NCBI GenBank assembly: GCA_029256575.1
Contig: JAQSXR010000004.1
Coordinates: 66,514-130,513 of the forward strand
From: Clostridiales bacterium
GTDB lineage: Bacteria > Bacillota > Clostridia > Lachnospirales > JAQSXR01
Direction: 5' to 3'
DNA: 64,000 nt
Within the stretch, counting starts at the first letter, position 1. The number at the start of each line of letters is the position of its first letter. Position numbers and translations under genes: made by a program. This document shows positions 54,364 to 63,799 of the stretch, one piece after another. The notes below the pieces were generated by a model. That model saw only the letters and a list, made by a program, of their open reading frames with translations. It was not told where the DNA came from and made no database searches.

Positions 54364-55554
54364 TTATTTTATCATTTCCAGATTTGTTTGTCTATTTTTC
54401 ATAAATACATTTATTCTTTCTGAACCTACTAACATAATTAAAATTAATGCTAATAAATAATAAGGGTAAATTACAATACTTGTCTTTACTGCAATAAATC
54501 CTAATATTGGAGGCATAAGTGTACTTCCAATATATGCGAATGCCATTTGAACTCCCATAACTGACTGTGAAGCAGATCTGCCAAAACGAGTTGGTGTTTC
54601 ATGAAGCATACAAGGATAAATAGGTGCACACCCTAGACCAATTAGTACTAACCCTACTATTGCAAAATAAGTTGGCAATGGCAGAATTAAAATAAATGCT
54701 CCTACTGCACAAATAATTTGACCTGTTCGAATTAGTACGCGATTATTAAACTTCATTGTAAGAAACCCTGACAAAAATCTTCCTACTGTAATTCCTGCAT
54801 AGAATATAGCAATCCATCTTGCTGCTTCATCCGCAGAAAACCCCTTTTGGTTTACTAAAAAACTACTACCCCATAGTCCAGCTGTTGTTTCAGTAGCACA
54901 GTAACAAACAAATGAAACTAGCGCTAGCTTTACTCCCGGTATCTTAAAGGAATTTATTTTCTCCGTATTCTTTTCTTCTTCTATTTCTTTTTTATTATCT
55001 TTTTTTTCAACTGTTTTCCATAATGGAAGAGTGGCAAAAAGTATAAGTACAAGTGACATCTGTATCATAGATATAGCAAAATACCCATTTGACCAACCAT
55101 TATTTTTCGTTATAAAGAATGACATAATAATTGGTCCTGTTGTAGCCCCTACACCCCAAAAGCAATGAAGCCAACTCATATGGTTTGCTTTATAGTGAAG
55201 TGCAACAAAGTTATTTAATGCTGCATCTACTGACCCCGCGCCAAGTCCTAGTGGAATAGCCATAATACACAACCATATAAACGATGGGAAAATTGAAAAG
55301 CCCAATAATGCAAAAGCTGTCATAGCAACGCTGACAATAGTTACCTTCCCCGTACCAAACCGCTTAATAATTCTTCCACTCGCAAAGCTAGAAATAATGG
55401 TACCACCACTAATTATCATTGAAATAATTCCTGCTGCGCCAAAAGAAACCCCTAAATCAGTCTGCATAATCGGCCATGCTGATCCTAACAAGGAATCCGG
55501 TAATCCTAAACTAATAAATGCTAAATAAATAATAACTAATAGTATTGTAAACAT
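54364..55554 (-). CDS. MFS transporter (FucP/sugar-type)
   Basis: 396 residues with 12 TM helices and a Lys/Glu-rich central loop (EKKDNKKEIEEEKNTEK, about 190-206). Motifs GLPDSLLGSAWPIMQTDLGVSFGAAG and SGRIIKRFGTGKVTI. Downstream of a ROK regulator and PHP phosphoesterase genes, so a sugar or sugar-derivative substrate is likely. Confidence 0.88.
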   Translation of the reverse strand: MFTILLVIIYLAFISLGLPDSLLGSAWPIMQTDLGVSFGAAGIISMIISGGTIISSFASGRIIKRFGTGKVTIVSVAMTAFALLGFSIFPSFIWLCIMAIPLGLGAGSVDAALNNFVALHYKANHMSWLHCFWGVGATTGPIIMSFFITKNNGWSNGYFAISMIQMSLVLILFATLPLWKTVEKKDNKKEIEEEKNTEKINSFKIPGVKLALVSFVCYCATETTAGLWGSSFLVNQKGFSADEAARWIAIFYAGITVGRFLSGFLTMKFNNRVLIRTGQIICAVGAFILILPLPTYFAIVGLVLIGLGCAPIYPCMLHETPTRFGRSASQSVMGVQMAFAYIGSTLMPPILGFIAVKTSIVIYPYYLLALILIMLVGSERINVFMKNRQTNLEMIK

Positions 55555-55571
55555 ATTTATTTCCTTTCATG

Positions 55572-56462
55572 TTACATAGATTTAATTTTACTCATCAATT
55601 GTAAATAAATATCTTCTTCTGAAAAAGCACCTAAAACTTTACCCAACTGAACAGACGGTTTTGTTTTTCCATGAAAATCACTACCAATCGTCTTTAATAA
55701 ATTATATTCATCTGCTTTCTCTTCATAAAATTTTATTTGTTCTATTGAGTGATAACTACTATATACTTCTATTCCTTCTATTCCCTCTCTAATAATGTTT
55801 TGAAGAAGTTCTTTATTCTCTTTTACATTGTTTCCTGGATGTGCTAGAACTGGAATTCCACCTGCAGAACAAATTAATTTGACTGCTTGAGCTAAGCTCA
55901 TATATCTAATCGGTACATATCCACCCTTACCTTTTGCACAGAAATCCCAATAGAAATTTACATACGGATTATCGCTCCTATTTCCTCCTGGAAAATAAGG
56001 ATACATTTGAGGATTATTCAGGTTCCTTCTATCCGCAATTGCTACCTCCGCTATCATTTCTCCAGTGATGACTCCATCCTTTGATAATCCCATAACAGTA
56101 TCATAGTCAAAATAAATACCCATTCCCTCTATAAGTTCCAATCTCTTTTTCGAAGCATTTTGTTCCTGTTCAATAATATATGATTCATTTTTATCAAACT
56201 CCAAACATGATATATCAATTCCATATCCTAACACATGTAAATCAACATTTTGAAAGGAGCAATCTAACTCGATTGCAGGAATAAGCTTCATGTCAAGTTT
56301 CTTGGCATATATTGTTGCTTCTTTAACTCCCCGTACTGAGTTATGATCTGCCAAAGCTACGACTTCAAGCCCTGCTTTTGAACATAACTGCATTAATTGT
56401 TGCGGTGTAAATTCACCATCATTACTAATACTTGAATGCATATGCAAATCTAACCAGCTCAT
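55572..56462 (-). CDS. PHP-domain phosphoesterase (TrpH/RnfA-like)
   Basis: 296 residues. Motifs DLHMHSSISNDGEFTP, ADHNSVRGVKEA, AIELDCSFQNVDLHVLGYGID, LAHPGNN and GSDFHGKTKP provide the metal-binding His/Asp/Glu set. TrpH-group enzymes act as 5'-3' exonucleases on short RNA or phosphoesterases; here the operon suggests a sugar-linked phosphatase, which is inference. Gene spacing to ROK is 14 nt. Confidence 0.87.
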   Translation of the reverse strand: MSWLDLHMHSSISNDGEFTPQQLMQLCSKAGLEVVALADHNSVRGVKEATIYAKKLDMKLIPAIELDCSFQNVDLHVLGYGIDISCLEFDKNESYIIEQEQNASKKRLELIEGMGIYFDYDTVMGLSKDGVITGEMIAEVAIADRRNLNNPQMYPYFPGGNRSDNPYVNFYWDFCAKGKGGYVPIRYMSLAQAVKLICSAGGIPVLAHPGNNVKENKELLQNIIREGIEGIEVYSSYHSIEQIKFYEEKADEYNLLKTIGSDFHGKTKPSVQLGKVLGAFSEEDIYLQLMSKIKSM

Positions 56463-56476
56463 ACTAATTCCCCTCT

Positions 56477-57520
56477 CTATCTATTTTTCTGAGCCTTGTG
56501 AATGAGATTACTCCTATATTCCAGGGTCAAAGAACTTATTCCTTTTAAATAAAATTCATCCACATTTTCAACGAAACGAATATTTGGTATATGTCTTTGC
56601 GGAATCATTCCACTACATATTTGATATATTTCTTCAACCATATTCTCTTCTAACGTTGTTCCTGTAATAATAACAGTCGTTGGATTGATTATTGCTGCTA
56701 TTGAAGCTATTGTTTTAGAAACGATCTGGATATTACCTTCTCTATTCTTCAGTAGTTCCTTCTGTTCCTCTTTCGTACAACCAAAAGGCAAGAAAGAAAC
56801 TTCACCTGCGAAATTAGTATCACCATGAATAATATGGCCATCTACTATAATACCTGCCCCAGGGAGATTGTCTTTAAAAAATGAAACTGCTGCGATTGAT
56901 GTATCTTCTTTGTATTCACATTCTTGATAAACCCCATAAGCAATTAAATTCATATCATTATCAATCACAACATCCAAAGCAAATTTCTTCATCAGTTTTT
57001 CTGATAGTGGACAATTCGATAATTCCTCAATATCACAAAAATCTATCACATTTTTACGCGTTGATACTCCGGGTATCCCAACTCCTACCGCTTTGATATT
57101 ATGATATTTAATTAGTAGTTTTCCAATTATACTTTCCAACACATCATAATCAATTACATCTTCTTCTGATGAAACCTTTTCCACTACATTCCCCAAAAGA
57201 TCAACTATAGCATAGGATAATTTTTTCTTCTTATTCTCAAAGCCTAAATTGATACAGCAAATATATTCATAATTTTCATTAAATCGGAATGCTTTTGCTG
57301 GTCTACCAACAATTACTTCTCCAATATTATCACTCTCTACTTCGAGTATTTCTCCAGCGGTAGCAAGTTCATTTAATATTGTATTACATGTTGCAACACT
57401 TAACCCAGTAATTCTTGCAATGGTTGTCTTTGTCCCATTTGATAAGGACTTTAATGCATTCTTCACGACTTCCTTATTGTTACTCTTAACTTGGGCTGTA
57501 TTACATACTATCTGCTTCAT
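56477..57520 (-). CDS. ROK-family (NagC/XylR-like) transcriptional regulator
   Basis: 347 residues. N-terminal winged HTH (LSNGTKTTIARITGLSVATCNTILNEL, about 28-55) and an ROK ASKHA domain with AVGVGIPGVSTRKNV, VVIDNDMNLIAYG and NFAGEVSFLPFG. The cysteine zinc motif of glucokinase-type ROKs (CxCGxxGC) is not visible. First gene of the ROK-PHP-MFS operon; a perfect palindrome overlies its promoter, so it probably autoregulates. GGTGG lies near the ATG. Confidence 0.9.
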   Translation of the reverse strand: MKQIVCNTAQVKSNNKEVVKNALKSLSNGTKTTIARITGLSVATCNTILNELATAGEILEVESDNIGEVIVGRPAKAFRFNENYEYICCINLGFENKKKKLSYAIVDLLGNVVEKVSSEEDVIDYDVLESIIGKLLIKYHNIKAVGVGIPGVSTRKNVIDFCDIEELSNCPLSEKLMKKFALDVVIDNDMNLIAYGVYQECEYKEDTSIAAVSFFKDNLPGAGIIVDGHIIHGDTNFAGEVSFLPFGCTKEEQKELLKNREGNIQIVSKTIASIAAIINPTTVIITGTTLEENMVEEIYQICSGMIPQRHIPNIRFVENVDEFYLKGISSLTLEYRSNLIHKAQKNR

Positions 57521-57545
57521 ATTACACCACCCTATTTATTATTAT

Positions 57546-57581
57546 AATAGTTATTATAAGTATTATAATAACTATTGTCAA
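57546..57581 (-). promoter_or_regulatory. ROK operon promoter with overlapping 31-bp perfect palindrome
   Basis: TTGACA (57576-57581), 17-nt spacer, TATAAT (57553-57558) on the - strand. AATAGTTATTATAA, 3 nt and the exact complement (57546-57576) cover the spacer and -10, so a bound regulator would block RNA polymerase. Confidence 0.85.
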
Positions 57582-57678
57582 TATGTTATTAGTAGCTTTC
57601 TTTATCTTTTTATATGTCTTTTTATATGCCTTTTTATTCATCTCATTTTGTTTTCTTATAGTCTGATTTAAATAAATA

Positions 57679-57706
57679 AAGTGTAAAAGGTTTCCCTTTT
57701 ACACTT
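57679..57706 (-). terminator. Terminator after the YbaK gene
   Basis: AAGTGTAAAAGG and its exact complement flank a 4-nt loop. Downstream sequence on the - strand is T-rich (TTTATTTATTT). Confidence 0.75.
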
Positions 57707-57715
57707 CGTCTTCAA

Positions 57716-58195
57716 TTAATTAATTATAATATCTTCAATGTTTCCTTTTATAACTTTTAACAAGTCCTGAGGGCTCATTTCTATCTGTGTTCCTAATCTA
57801 CCCCCACTAAAGAGAATGGTTTCGAAATCTACTGCTGTATTATGAATCACTGTTTTGAATTGTTTTTTCATCCCAATCGGACTACATCCCCCTCGGATAT
57901 AACCAGTAATCTGGTTGATATCTTTTACTTGAATCATTTCGATTGATTTTTCTGCAACGGCCTTAGCAGCCTTCTTTAAATCTAATTCTTCGGCAACGGG
58001 CACAAGAAACACAAAATAGTTCTTACTCTTTCCTTGTGTCACTAAAGTCTTAAATGTCTTTTCAACTGGTTGACCAATCTTTCTAGCAACTGAAACACCA
58101 TCAAGGAATTCATCACTTTCATAAGTATGTGTTTGAAAAGTTATCTTACTCTTTTCTAATAGTCGCATTGCATTTGTCTTTATTTCTTTTTCCAT
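57716..58195 (-). CDS. ybaK: YbaK/EbsC-family aminoacyl-tRNA deacylase
   Basis: 159 residues. Family motifs: KTFKTLVTQGKSKNYFVFLVPV (with the catalytic-site Lys), DLKKAAKA, GYIRGGCSPIGMKK and FSGGRLGTQIEMSP. It hydrolyses mischarged Cys-tRNA(Pro) in E. coli YbaK. GGAGGAC precedes the ATG. It follows the ABC permease genes by 20 nt on the same strand. Confidence 0.9.
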   Translation of the reverse strand: MEKEIKTNAMRLLEKSKITFQTHTYESDEFLDGVSVARKIGQPVEKTFKTLVTQGKSKNYFVFLVPVAEELDLKKAAKAVAEKSIEMIQVKDINQITGYIRGGCSPIGMKKQFKTVIHNTAVDFETILFSGGRLGTQIEMSPQDLLKVIKGNIEDIIIN

Positions 58196-58215
58196 GGTGT
58201 CCTCCCTAATTACGT

Positions 58216-58947
58216 TTAAAGCATTTTTCTAATAAACTTCTTATATAGAATTCCCATCCAACCAATCGAAATGAGTAAACTTAGAATAAAATATAGTATA
58301 TTTTCTTCTATTACAAATTTTGAAAGCCAAAAGGAAGGTAAAATCAATACTATATACTGTACATTTCCAGTAATAAAAAAAGGTACAGGGATCCCAAATA
58401 TAAATATTCCGGTTAATTTAGTCACTGCCATTCCTTCTACCTTATTTGTAGAAATCGCTACTACCATCATAGACATAATCAATCCCAGAACAGCGGATAA
58501 TACCGATACTCCAATTATAATGACTATAGTAGGGTTTGACAACGAAAAAGCAAATAATACACCCATCGTTACGACAAAAGAAATCATCATTGGAAATCCT
58601 AATCTTGATATTAAATAACCATTTTTTCCAAGTGGAGTAACTGCCATATAATTGGAGATTTTATCATCAATTTCACCAAGAATGACCATTGCTGCGACAA
58701 AGCAAAACATCATAGGTGTTAATACAGCTAAAAACAAATCAAAAATAAGATAGTAAGGGCCTAGTATTTCCGTAACTTTGAACTGTTTGGTCAACAGCTC
58801 TTCAGCAAATGGAACTCCGAATTTAATTAGAAACCCACATAGTATAGGAGCTAAGCAAGCTAAGAAAAGCATTGCATCTTTGGTTATTTGCTCCAGGAAT
58901 TGCTTAAATGAAGCAAATAGTCGTTTCCATAAAGCTGCTATCATCAT
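58216..58947 (-). CDS. ABC-2 type permease, second subunit
   Basis: 243 residues, six predicted TM helices and the loop VAAMVILGEIDDKISNYMAVTPLGKNGYLISR, typical of ABC-2 drug/fluoroquinolone-type exporters. Overlaps the upstream permease gene by 4 bp. Its matching ATPase gene upstream appears broken. Confidence 0.87.
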   Translation of the reverse strand: MMIAALWKRLFASFKQFLEQITKDAMLFLACLAPILCGFLIKFGVPFAEELLTKQFKVTEILGPYYLIFDLFLAVLTPMMFCFVAAMVILGEIDDKISNYMAVTPLGKNGYLISRLGFPMMISFVVTMGVLFAFSLSNPTIVIIIGVSVLSAVLGLIMSMMVVAISTNKVEGMAVTKLTGIFIFGIPVPFFITGNVQYIVLILPSFWLSKFVIEENILYFILSLLISIGWMGILYKKFIRKML

Positions 58948-59627
58948 AATTTAACCCCTCCTACCCTTTGAAACATTTTCTTAATAATATGTAATGCAAT
59001 ATAATAAAAAAGTCCAATCCAAAGGCATAATACAAGTATAAGCTGTAACAGGTATTCTTGGTTACCGTTAATAAAGCGAATTAATATGCATCCCGGATGA
59101 ATTAACATAAATGTCTTATCATATCCAAACAAATATCCAATTGGTGGAACAAAAAGAAATATCTCAACAGGAAGAGTAGCTATTAAGAATTGATTCAAAC
59201 TTGATATATTAGCTGCAACAATCAATCCAAATAATGAAAAAATAATTGAGCCAAGAAATGTTCCCAAAGCTACAGTAAATATATTTTCCGAATGAGCGGC
59301 TATTGCTATCAATGTCCCCACAGCTGTAGATATTACCCCTAAAGATATCACCTTAGAAGCGATATATTCCGACGCTTTTACAGGTGATACCGCGATGGAA
59401 TTTAATACTCTTTGACTTTTTTCTAATAAAATAATAGCACCCATAAAGAACATACCCATTGCTGCTGGATCAGAAAAAATCAGTATAGTTGTTGCTTTTT
59501 CCCTCCATTCACTTGGTAAAGCAAAGAGTAAGCATATATAAATTATAGTTAGAAAAGAATATAAAAAATAAAATCCATATTTAAACTGAAATCTTACATC
59601 CCCTATGATTAAATTTCGTATTCTCAT
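58944..59627 (-). CDS. ABC-2 type permease, first subunit
   Basis: 227 residues, six TM helices. Contains LLEKSQRVLNSIAVSPVKASEYIASKV, the ABC-2 cytoplasmic motif. Overlaps the ATPase remnant stop by 4 bp, so it was once translationally coupled to it. Confidence 0.87.
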   Translation of the reverse strand: MRIRNLIIGDVRFQFKYGFYFLYSFLTIIYICLLFALPSEWREKATTILIFSDPAAMGMFFMGAIILLEKSQRVLNSIAVSPVKASEYIASKVISLGVISTAVGTLIAIAAHSENIFTVALGTFLGSIIFSLFGLIVAANISSLNQFLIATLPVEIFLFVPPIGYLFGYDKTFMLIHPGCILIRFINGNQEYLLQLILVLCLWIGLFYYIALHIIKKMFQRVGGVKL

Positions 59628-60231
59628 TGTAGCACTCTCCCTGTTACTTCCATAAAAATATCATTAAGCGTTGGTTCACTACTGTGAATAGAAAGACCAT
59701 CCACAATAAAAGCAACTCTATCACAAAGTTCAGTTGCATCTACCATATTATGAGTGGTGAGAATTATGGTTTTCCCCTTTTTCTTTTCTTCTAATATAAT
59801 ATCTTTCATATCTTTACTATTAGAGGGATCTAAGCCACTTGTTGGTTCATCTAGAAATAAAATATCCGGATTATGTATCAGTGCCTTAATAAAATTCAAT
59901 CGTGATTTCATTCCTTTTGAATATTCTAGAGTGAGCCAAAATATTTTAAGTTCTGCCTTGCAGTTAATTTCTCATATAAACTGGGAAATTCAAAATCAAC
60001 TCCAATATTCTCATAAAAATCATTATTATGATTTTTACTTTCCATACCATTTACAATTGCATTCCCTTTATAATTAGTGATTAGTCCTGTCAGTACTTTT
60101 TGCAAAGTACTTTTACCAGCTCCTGAAGGACCCAAGAAACCAAAAATTTCTCCTTTCGATACTTCAAAATTAACATCCTCTAAAAACGGTTTTTTCGTAT
60201 AGCTGAATTCTAGCTTTCTAACTTGAATCAT
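59624..60231 (-). pseudogene. Degraded ABC-2 transporter ATPase gene (frameshift and two internal losses)
   Basis: The 5' part (60231 to about 59929) encodes MIQVRKLEFSYTKKPF, Walker A FLGPSGAGKST and LTARQNLKYFGSL, then TAG. A shifted frame continues with EYSKGMKSRLNFIKAL (signature region), Walker B DILFLDEPTSGLD and TTHNMVD to 59624. About 30-35 residues normally between GSLY and EYSKGM are missing, with a frameshift. A second stretch of about 50 residues appears missing between AFIVDG and LSIHSSEPTLNDIF. Estimates come from remembered family length (about 285 residues). Likely nonfunctional, unless the sequence is in error. Confidence 0.75.
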
Positions 60232-60235
60232 AATA

Positions 60236-60829
60236 TTATTCCTCCATTAATTGTATGACTAACCCGTTTATCATTAACTTGAACACATCATCAAATATCT
60301 CTTCCCCTATTTCTCTCTTATGTAACAAAACAAGAAATATCCCTCTAAAAGCTCCACTAAAATGCTCAATATTCTTGCCTCTTGCTTGCGGAATGAAAGC
60401 CATTATCTGTTCCATACTTAAATCATCGTGTTCTAAATGTTCCTTAACAACATCATCTGGTAGCTTTCTCATAAGTAACTCTAGGTCACCATTCGTCATA
60501 ATAGACAATAAGCAAGTATTATCAACTTCCTTAAAAATCATAAATAATAAATTTGTTAACTTTTCACTAGTAATTCCTTCTTGTAACGAAATAGCTTCAT
60601 GCATAAATTTACTTTGTATTCTATCATGGAGATCATTTATTACATCAAATAGTAATAATTCCTTTGAAGCATAGAACAAATAAAATGTACCTTTTGGAAT
60701 ATTTGCTCTACGGACAAGCTCATCAACAGTTGTTTTCTTTACACCAAATAACTTTAAGCACTCTTCCGCCTCTTCCTTAAGGCGTTTAATGATATATTCT
60801 CTTTCCTTATCTGAATATATTTTTGGCAA
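60236..60829 (-). CDS. TetR-family repressor of the ABC-2 operon
   Basis: 197 residues. TTG at 60829 is the best start: AGGAGG lies 7 nt upstream, and the longer ATG frame (60847) would put that ribosome site inside the gene. N-terminal HTH (LKLFGVKKTTVDELVRRANIPKGTFYLFYASKELLL). A helical ligand-binding domain follows. It lies 4 nt before the ATPase remnant and a palindrome overlies its promoter. Confidence 0.88.
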   Translation of the reverse strand: MPKIYSDKEREYIIKRLKEEAEECLKLFGVKKTTVDELVRRANIPKGTFYLFYASKELLLFDVINDLHDRIQSKFMHEAISLQEGITSEKLTNLLFMIFKEVDNTCLLSIMTNGDLELLMRKLPDDVVKEHLEHDDLSMEQIMAFIPQARGKNIEHFSGAFRGIFLVLLHKREIGEEIFDDVFKLMINGLVIQLMEE

Positions 60830-60853
60830 TTCGCAACCTCCTATCATACTATT

Positions 60854-60905
60854 TGACTATATCTGTTTATTTAGTCATTATAATACATTCATTGTTATAT
60901 GTCAA
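60854..60905 (-). promoter_or_regulatory. TetR operon promoter and operator
   Basis: TTGACA (60900-60905), 17-nt spacer, TATAAT (60877-60882) on the - strand: a full consensus. TGACTA (60854-60859) and TAGTCA (60872-60877) form an inverted repeat over the start region, the probable TetR site. Confidence 0.8.
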
Positions 60906-60984
60906 TATAATCCATTCCAGTATTACGAAAGTGGCTACTAGTAAGTAATTTTTTCCTTACGAGCAAGACGATCTTTCCTATTTA

Positions 60985-61036
60985 TAAAAAAAATACAGTA
61001 AAAGTCTTATATTAATAAGTCTTTTACTGTATTCAA
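60985..61036 (-). terminator. Terminator in the gap between the amylase and TetR genes
   Basis: AATACAGTAAAAG-CTTAT pairs with ATAAG-CTTTTACTGTATT (one mismatch), followed by T8 on the - strand. It lies about 120 nt after the amylase stop. The intervening 61040-61140 is T/A low-complexity sequence with repeated TATTTGTATTTT; no gene is seen there. Confidence 0.85.
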
Positions 61037-61154
61037 CGTTTGTTCAAAATAACGTAATTTATTTATTTGTATTTTAATTATTTGCATTATATTTTTTGTA
61101 TTTTTTTATTTGTATTTTATAAATATTAAATCAAAGACAAAATGTCCAACCTGC

Positions 61155-63629
61155 TTACTTCTTAATTATAATACTTGAATAAGCTCCTAATGTTACTCCA
61201 TCCTTCTCAATCTTCGTATCATTATTACTACTGTAAATAACTTCTCCACCTACTATTTCAGCTAGTGGTAATTTTACCGTTTGAGAAGAAAGATTATGAA
61301 CAACATATACTTTTTCATCTCCTACTTCTCTGTAATACGCCATTATAACGTTATTATCTAACTCTAAAGCTGTATAACTGCCACTAGTAAGAGCTGCATT
61401 TGCTTTTCTTAGTGCAATAATTTTCTTGTAGTGGTTAAACAAAGAAGTTGGGTCCTTAATTTGTTCTTCTAAAGAAACTGTTGCTGAATTAGAAGCTGCT
61501 CGTTCCCAAGTTGTATCCATATCAGTTCCTGATACCGTCCACTTAAAAGGTTCTCTTATTTTTTCGTCTGGTTTAGCACCAAGCATACCAATTTCTTCAC
61601 CATAATAAATAAATGGATTGCCTGATAACGTCATATAAATATTAACAACTAGTTTAGCCTTATCAATATTCTTAACTCTATTCATAATTCTATCTTGGTC
61701 ATGATTTGTTCCAAAGATTCCGTCCAAATAATTGGTATCAATCTTCTTATACTCATCTAAAATTGTTTGAAGAGAGGAAGCAAGTGATTGTCCATTTGAA
61801 GAAACTGCCTTTTCATTTACAACTGCATTTATCATATCCTGTTCAAACGAGAAATTGAATTTTGTATCAAATGGTTGAACATATTCTGCTAATACTTCAG
61901 AATCTTGCCAAGCTTCCCCCACTAGATATACTTCAGGATTTATTGATTCGCAGAACAATGCAAATTCATTCCACCATTGTAAATTGCTTGCTAATTGGTC
62001 CTCTTGTTGTTTGAATTCATTATCTCCATAAACATGCATTGCGGCATCTAATCTAAAACCATCAACACCCATTTCAAGCCATTTTACAGCTGCTGCTTTT
62101 ATTTCTTCTCTTACCTTTGGATTATTGTAATTTAAATCTGGCATTCCAGACCAGAATATTCCATAGTAAAATGAGTTTCCAGATTTATACCAAACACTAG
62201 ACTTCCATGGAGATTTATCAGTTACTGAATAATCTACCGTATCCGCTGGAGATACCCATCTGTAATAATTTCTAAATTCGTTATCCTCACCACTCTTTGA
62301 ACCTACAAACCAAGGATGTTGATCACTTGTGTGGTTAATTACATAATCCATAATTATCTTAATACCGCGCTCATGTGCCGCATCTAAAAGCTTTTTAAAG
62401 TCTTCTTCTGTTCCATAATCAGAATTCAAAGTATAGTAATCTGTGATATCATAACCATGATAGGATGGTGATTGATTAATAGGCATTAACCATAATCCAT
62501 CAATACCAAGGTCCGCTAAATAATCAAGCTTAGCTGTAATACCATTGAAATCTCCAATTCCATTTCCATCAGAATCAGCAAAGGAACGAACAAAGATTTC
62601 GTAATATACTCCTTCTTTTGTAGAAATATCCGATTTATTTCTTAGCTTTAACTCAAAGTTAGAAGTATCAAATTCATCGGAACTAGATGCTACATACTCA
62701 TCAGTCTCTTCTGTTGCTGTAGTAGTAACCTTATCCTTTATTTCAAATATTTTATTAGTATCCGCGATTGCAGCTCCTAATGATATTTTGTATAACGTTT
62801 GATTCTGTATAAAATATAGAAGCTTTCCATCCCCACTAATTGTCGGACTCATCACTGCGGAATCTTTTGTCTCAATATTTGTGCTAATCGCTTCTGCATT
62901 CTCTACTATTCCATTTTTTATATCGGCAGTATAAATATTTAAAATTTTATCTAATGAACTATACATAAAAATATACTTTTCATCATCGACTGGAGATATA
63001 TTTATTATCTCCCCTTTTAGTTCATCCGAATTTGTTTTAACCTCATAAACTTTATAATCTCCATTTACAAGTTCCGCATAACACACAGAAGCAGTCCCTT
63101 TTTCAACATTATGTTTAGTAAAAATAAGGTTATTATTATTGTCGATACCTGTAATTATATTAGCCTTAGAATCTTTTAAATTTTCTAATAATGTTATGTT
63201 AGTTACATTTTCACCACTTATATCAGCAGAGTAAATAAGAAAGGGGGTGTTAAAAGCATTCTTCATATAATCCTCTCCATCAACACCTGTAAAGAATAGT
63301 TTACTTCCATCGCTAGCTACAACGGTAAATGCTGGAAATATCTTACTCCCGAAATCAAGAGATACAGGTTCACTCCATCCATCTTTTGTCTTAGTAAACA
63401 TAAATACCTTAACAAAATCTTGTGGGTCAGAAGAATCAGGATTTCCTGCAGAAATAAATGCAAATTTATTATCTTTTGTAGTTGAAATACTACTAATAAC
63501 ATTAAACCCCTCCGGCAAATTAAACTCCGTACATTCTACTGGTGTTGGAAAAGGAAATTCCACTTTCCCCTCTTTTTTATCTTTACAACCGGCCATTGTC
63601 AATGCCAGTGCAATTTCACTATGTATCAC
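61155..63629 (-). CDS. Beta-propeller/GH13 alpha-amylase lipoprotein, N-terminus possibly damaged
   Basis: 824 residues. Residues about 16-310 are a PD40/TolB-like propeller (ISTTKDNKFAFISAGNPDSSD, SPTISGDGKLLYFIQ). About 330-824 is a GH13 barrel: region I DYVINHTSDQHPW, II GVDGFRLDAAMH (Asp528), III LVGEAWQ (Glu572), IV FGTNHDQDR (Asp644), and a C-terminal beta domain. The only start is GTG at 63629, giving IHSEIALALTMAGCKDKK. The lipobox MAGC is present, but the charged n-region and most of the hydrophobic core are missing, and no ribosome site is visible. An in-frame TAG lies just upstream. Confidence 0.83.
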   Translation of the reverse strand: MIHSEIALALTMAGCKDKKEGKVEFPFPTPVECTEFNLPEGFNVISSISTTKDNKFAFISAGNPDSSDPQDFVKVFMFTKTKDGWSEPVSLDFGSKIFPAFTVVASDGSKLFFTGVDGEDYMKNAFNTPFLIYSADISGENVTNITLLENLKDSKANIITGIDNNNNLIFTKHNVEKGTASVCYAELVNGDYKVYEVKTNSDELKGEIINISPVDDEKYIFMYSSLDKILNIYTADIKNGIVENAEAISTNIETKDSAVMSPTISGDGKLLYFIQNQTLYKISLGAAIADTNKIFEIKDKVTTTATEETDEYVASSSDEFDTSNFELKLRNKSDISTKEGVYYEIFVRSFADSDGNGIGDFNGITAKLDYLADLGIDGLWLMPINQSPSYHGYDITDYYTLNSDYGTEEDFKKLLDAAHERGIKIIMDYVINHTSDQHPWFVGSKSGEDNEFRNYYRWVSPADTVDYSVTDKSPWKSSVWYKSGNSFYYGIFWSGMPDLNYNNPKVREEIKAAAVKWLEMGVDGFRLDAAMHVYGDNEFKQQEDQLASNLQWWNEFALFCESINPEVYLVGEAWQDSEVLAEYVQPFDTKFNFSFEQDMINAVVNEKAVSSNGQSLASSLQTILDEYKKIDTNYLDGIFGTNHDQDRIMNRVKNIDKAKLVVNIYMTLSGNPFIYYGEEIGMLGAKPDEKIREPFKWTVSGTDMDTTWERAASNSATVSLEEQIKDPTSLFNHYKKIIALRKANAALTSGSYTALELDNNVIMAYYREVGDEKVYVVHNLSSQTVKLPLAEIVGGEVIYSSNNDTKIEKDGVTLGAYSSIIIKK

Positions 63630-63799
63630 TAAATACTAATGGCAAAATACTTACATTTTTTACCTAACTATTATTATACATAAAAAACGTAAAGATGCTA
63701 TATAATCTTTGATTTTTTACTAAAATAAACTTTGCTATTTTACCTAAATAATCTTTCCTATTTTACTAATCATTTAAGTAATCGTTTATAACTTTCCCC

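Noticed and set aside
61040-61140. Possible small RNA or gene in the T-rich gap after the amylase
   Set aside because: Only low-complexity A/T repeats are visible, with no frame, promoter or hairpin apart from the terminator already listed.
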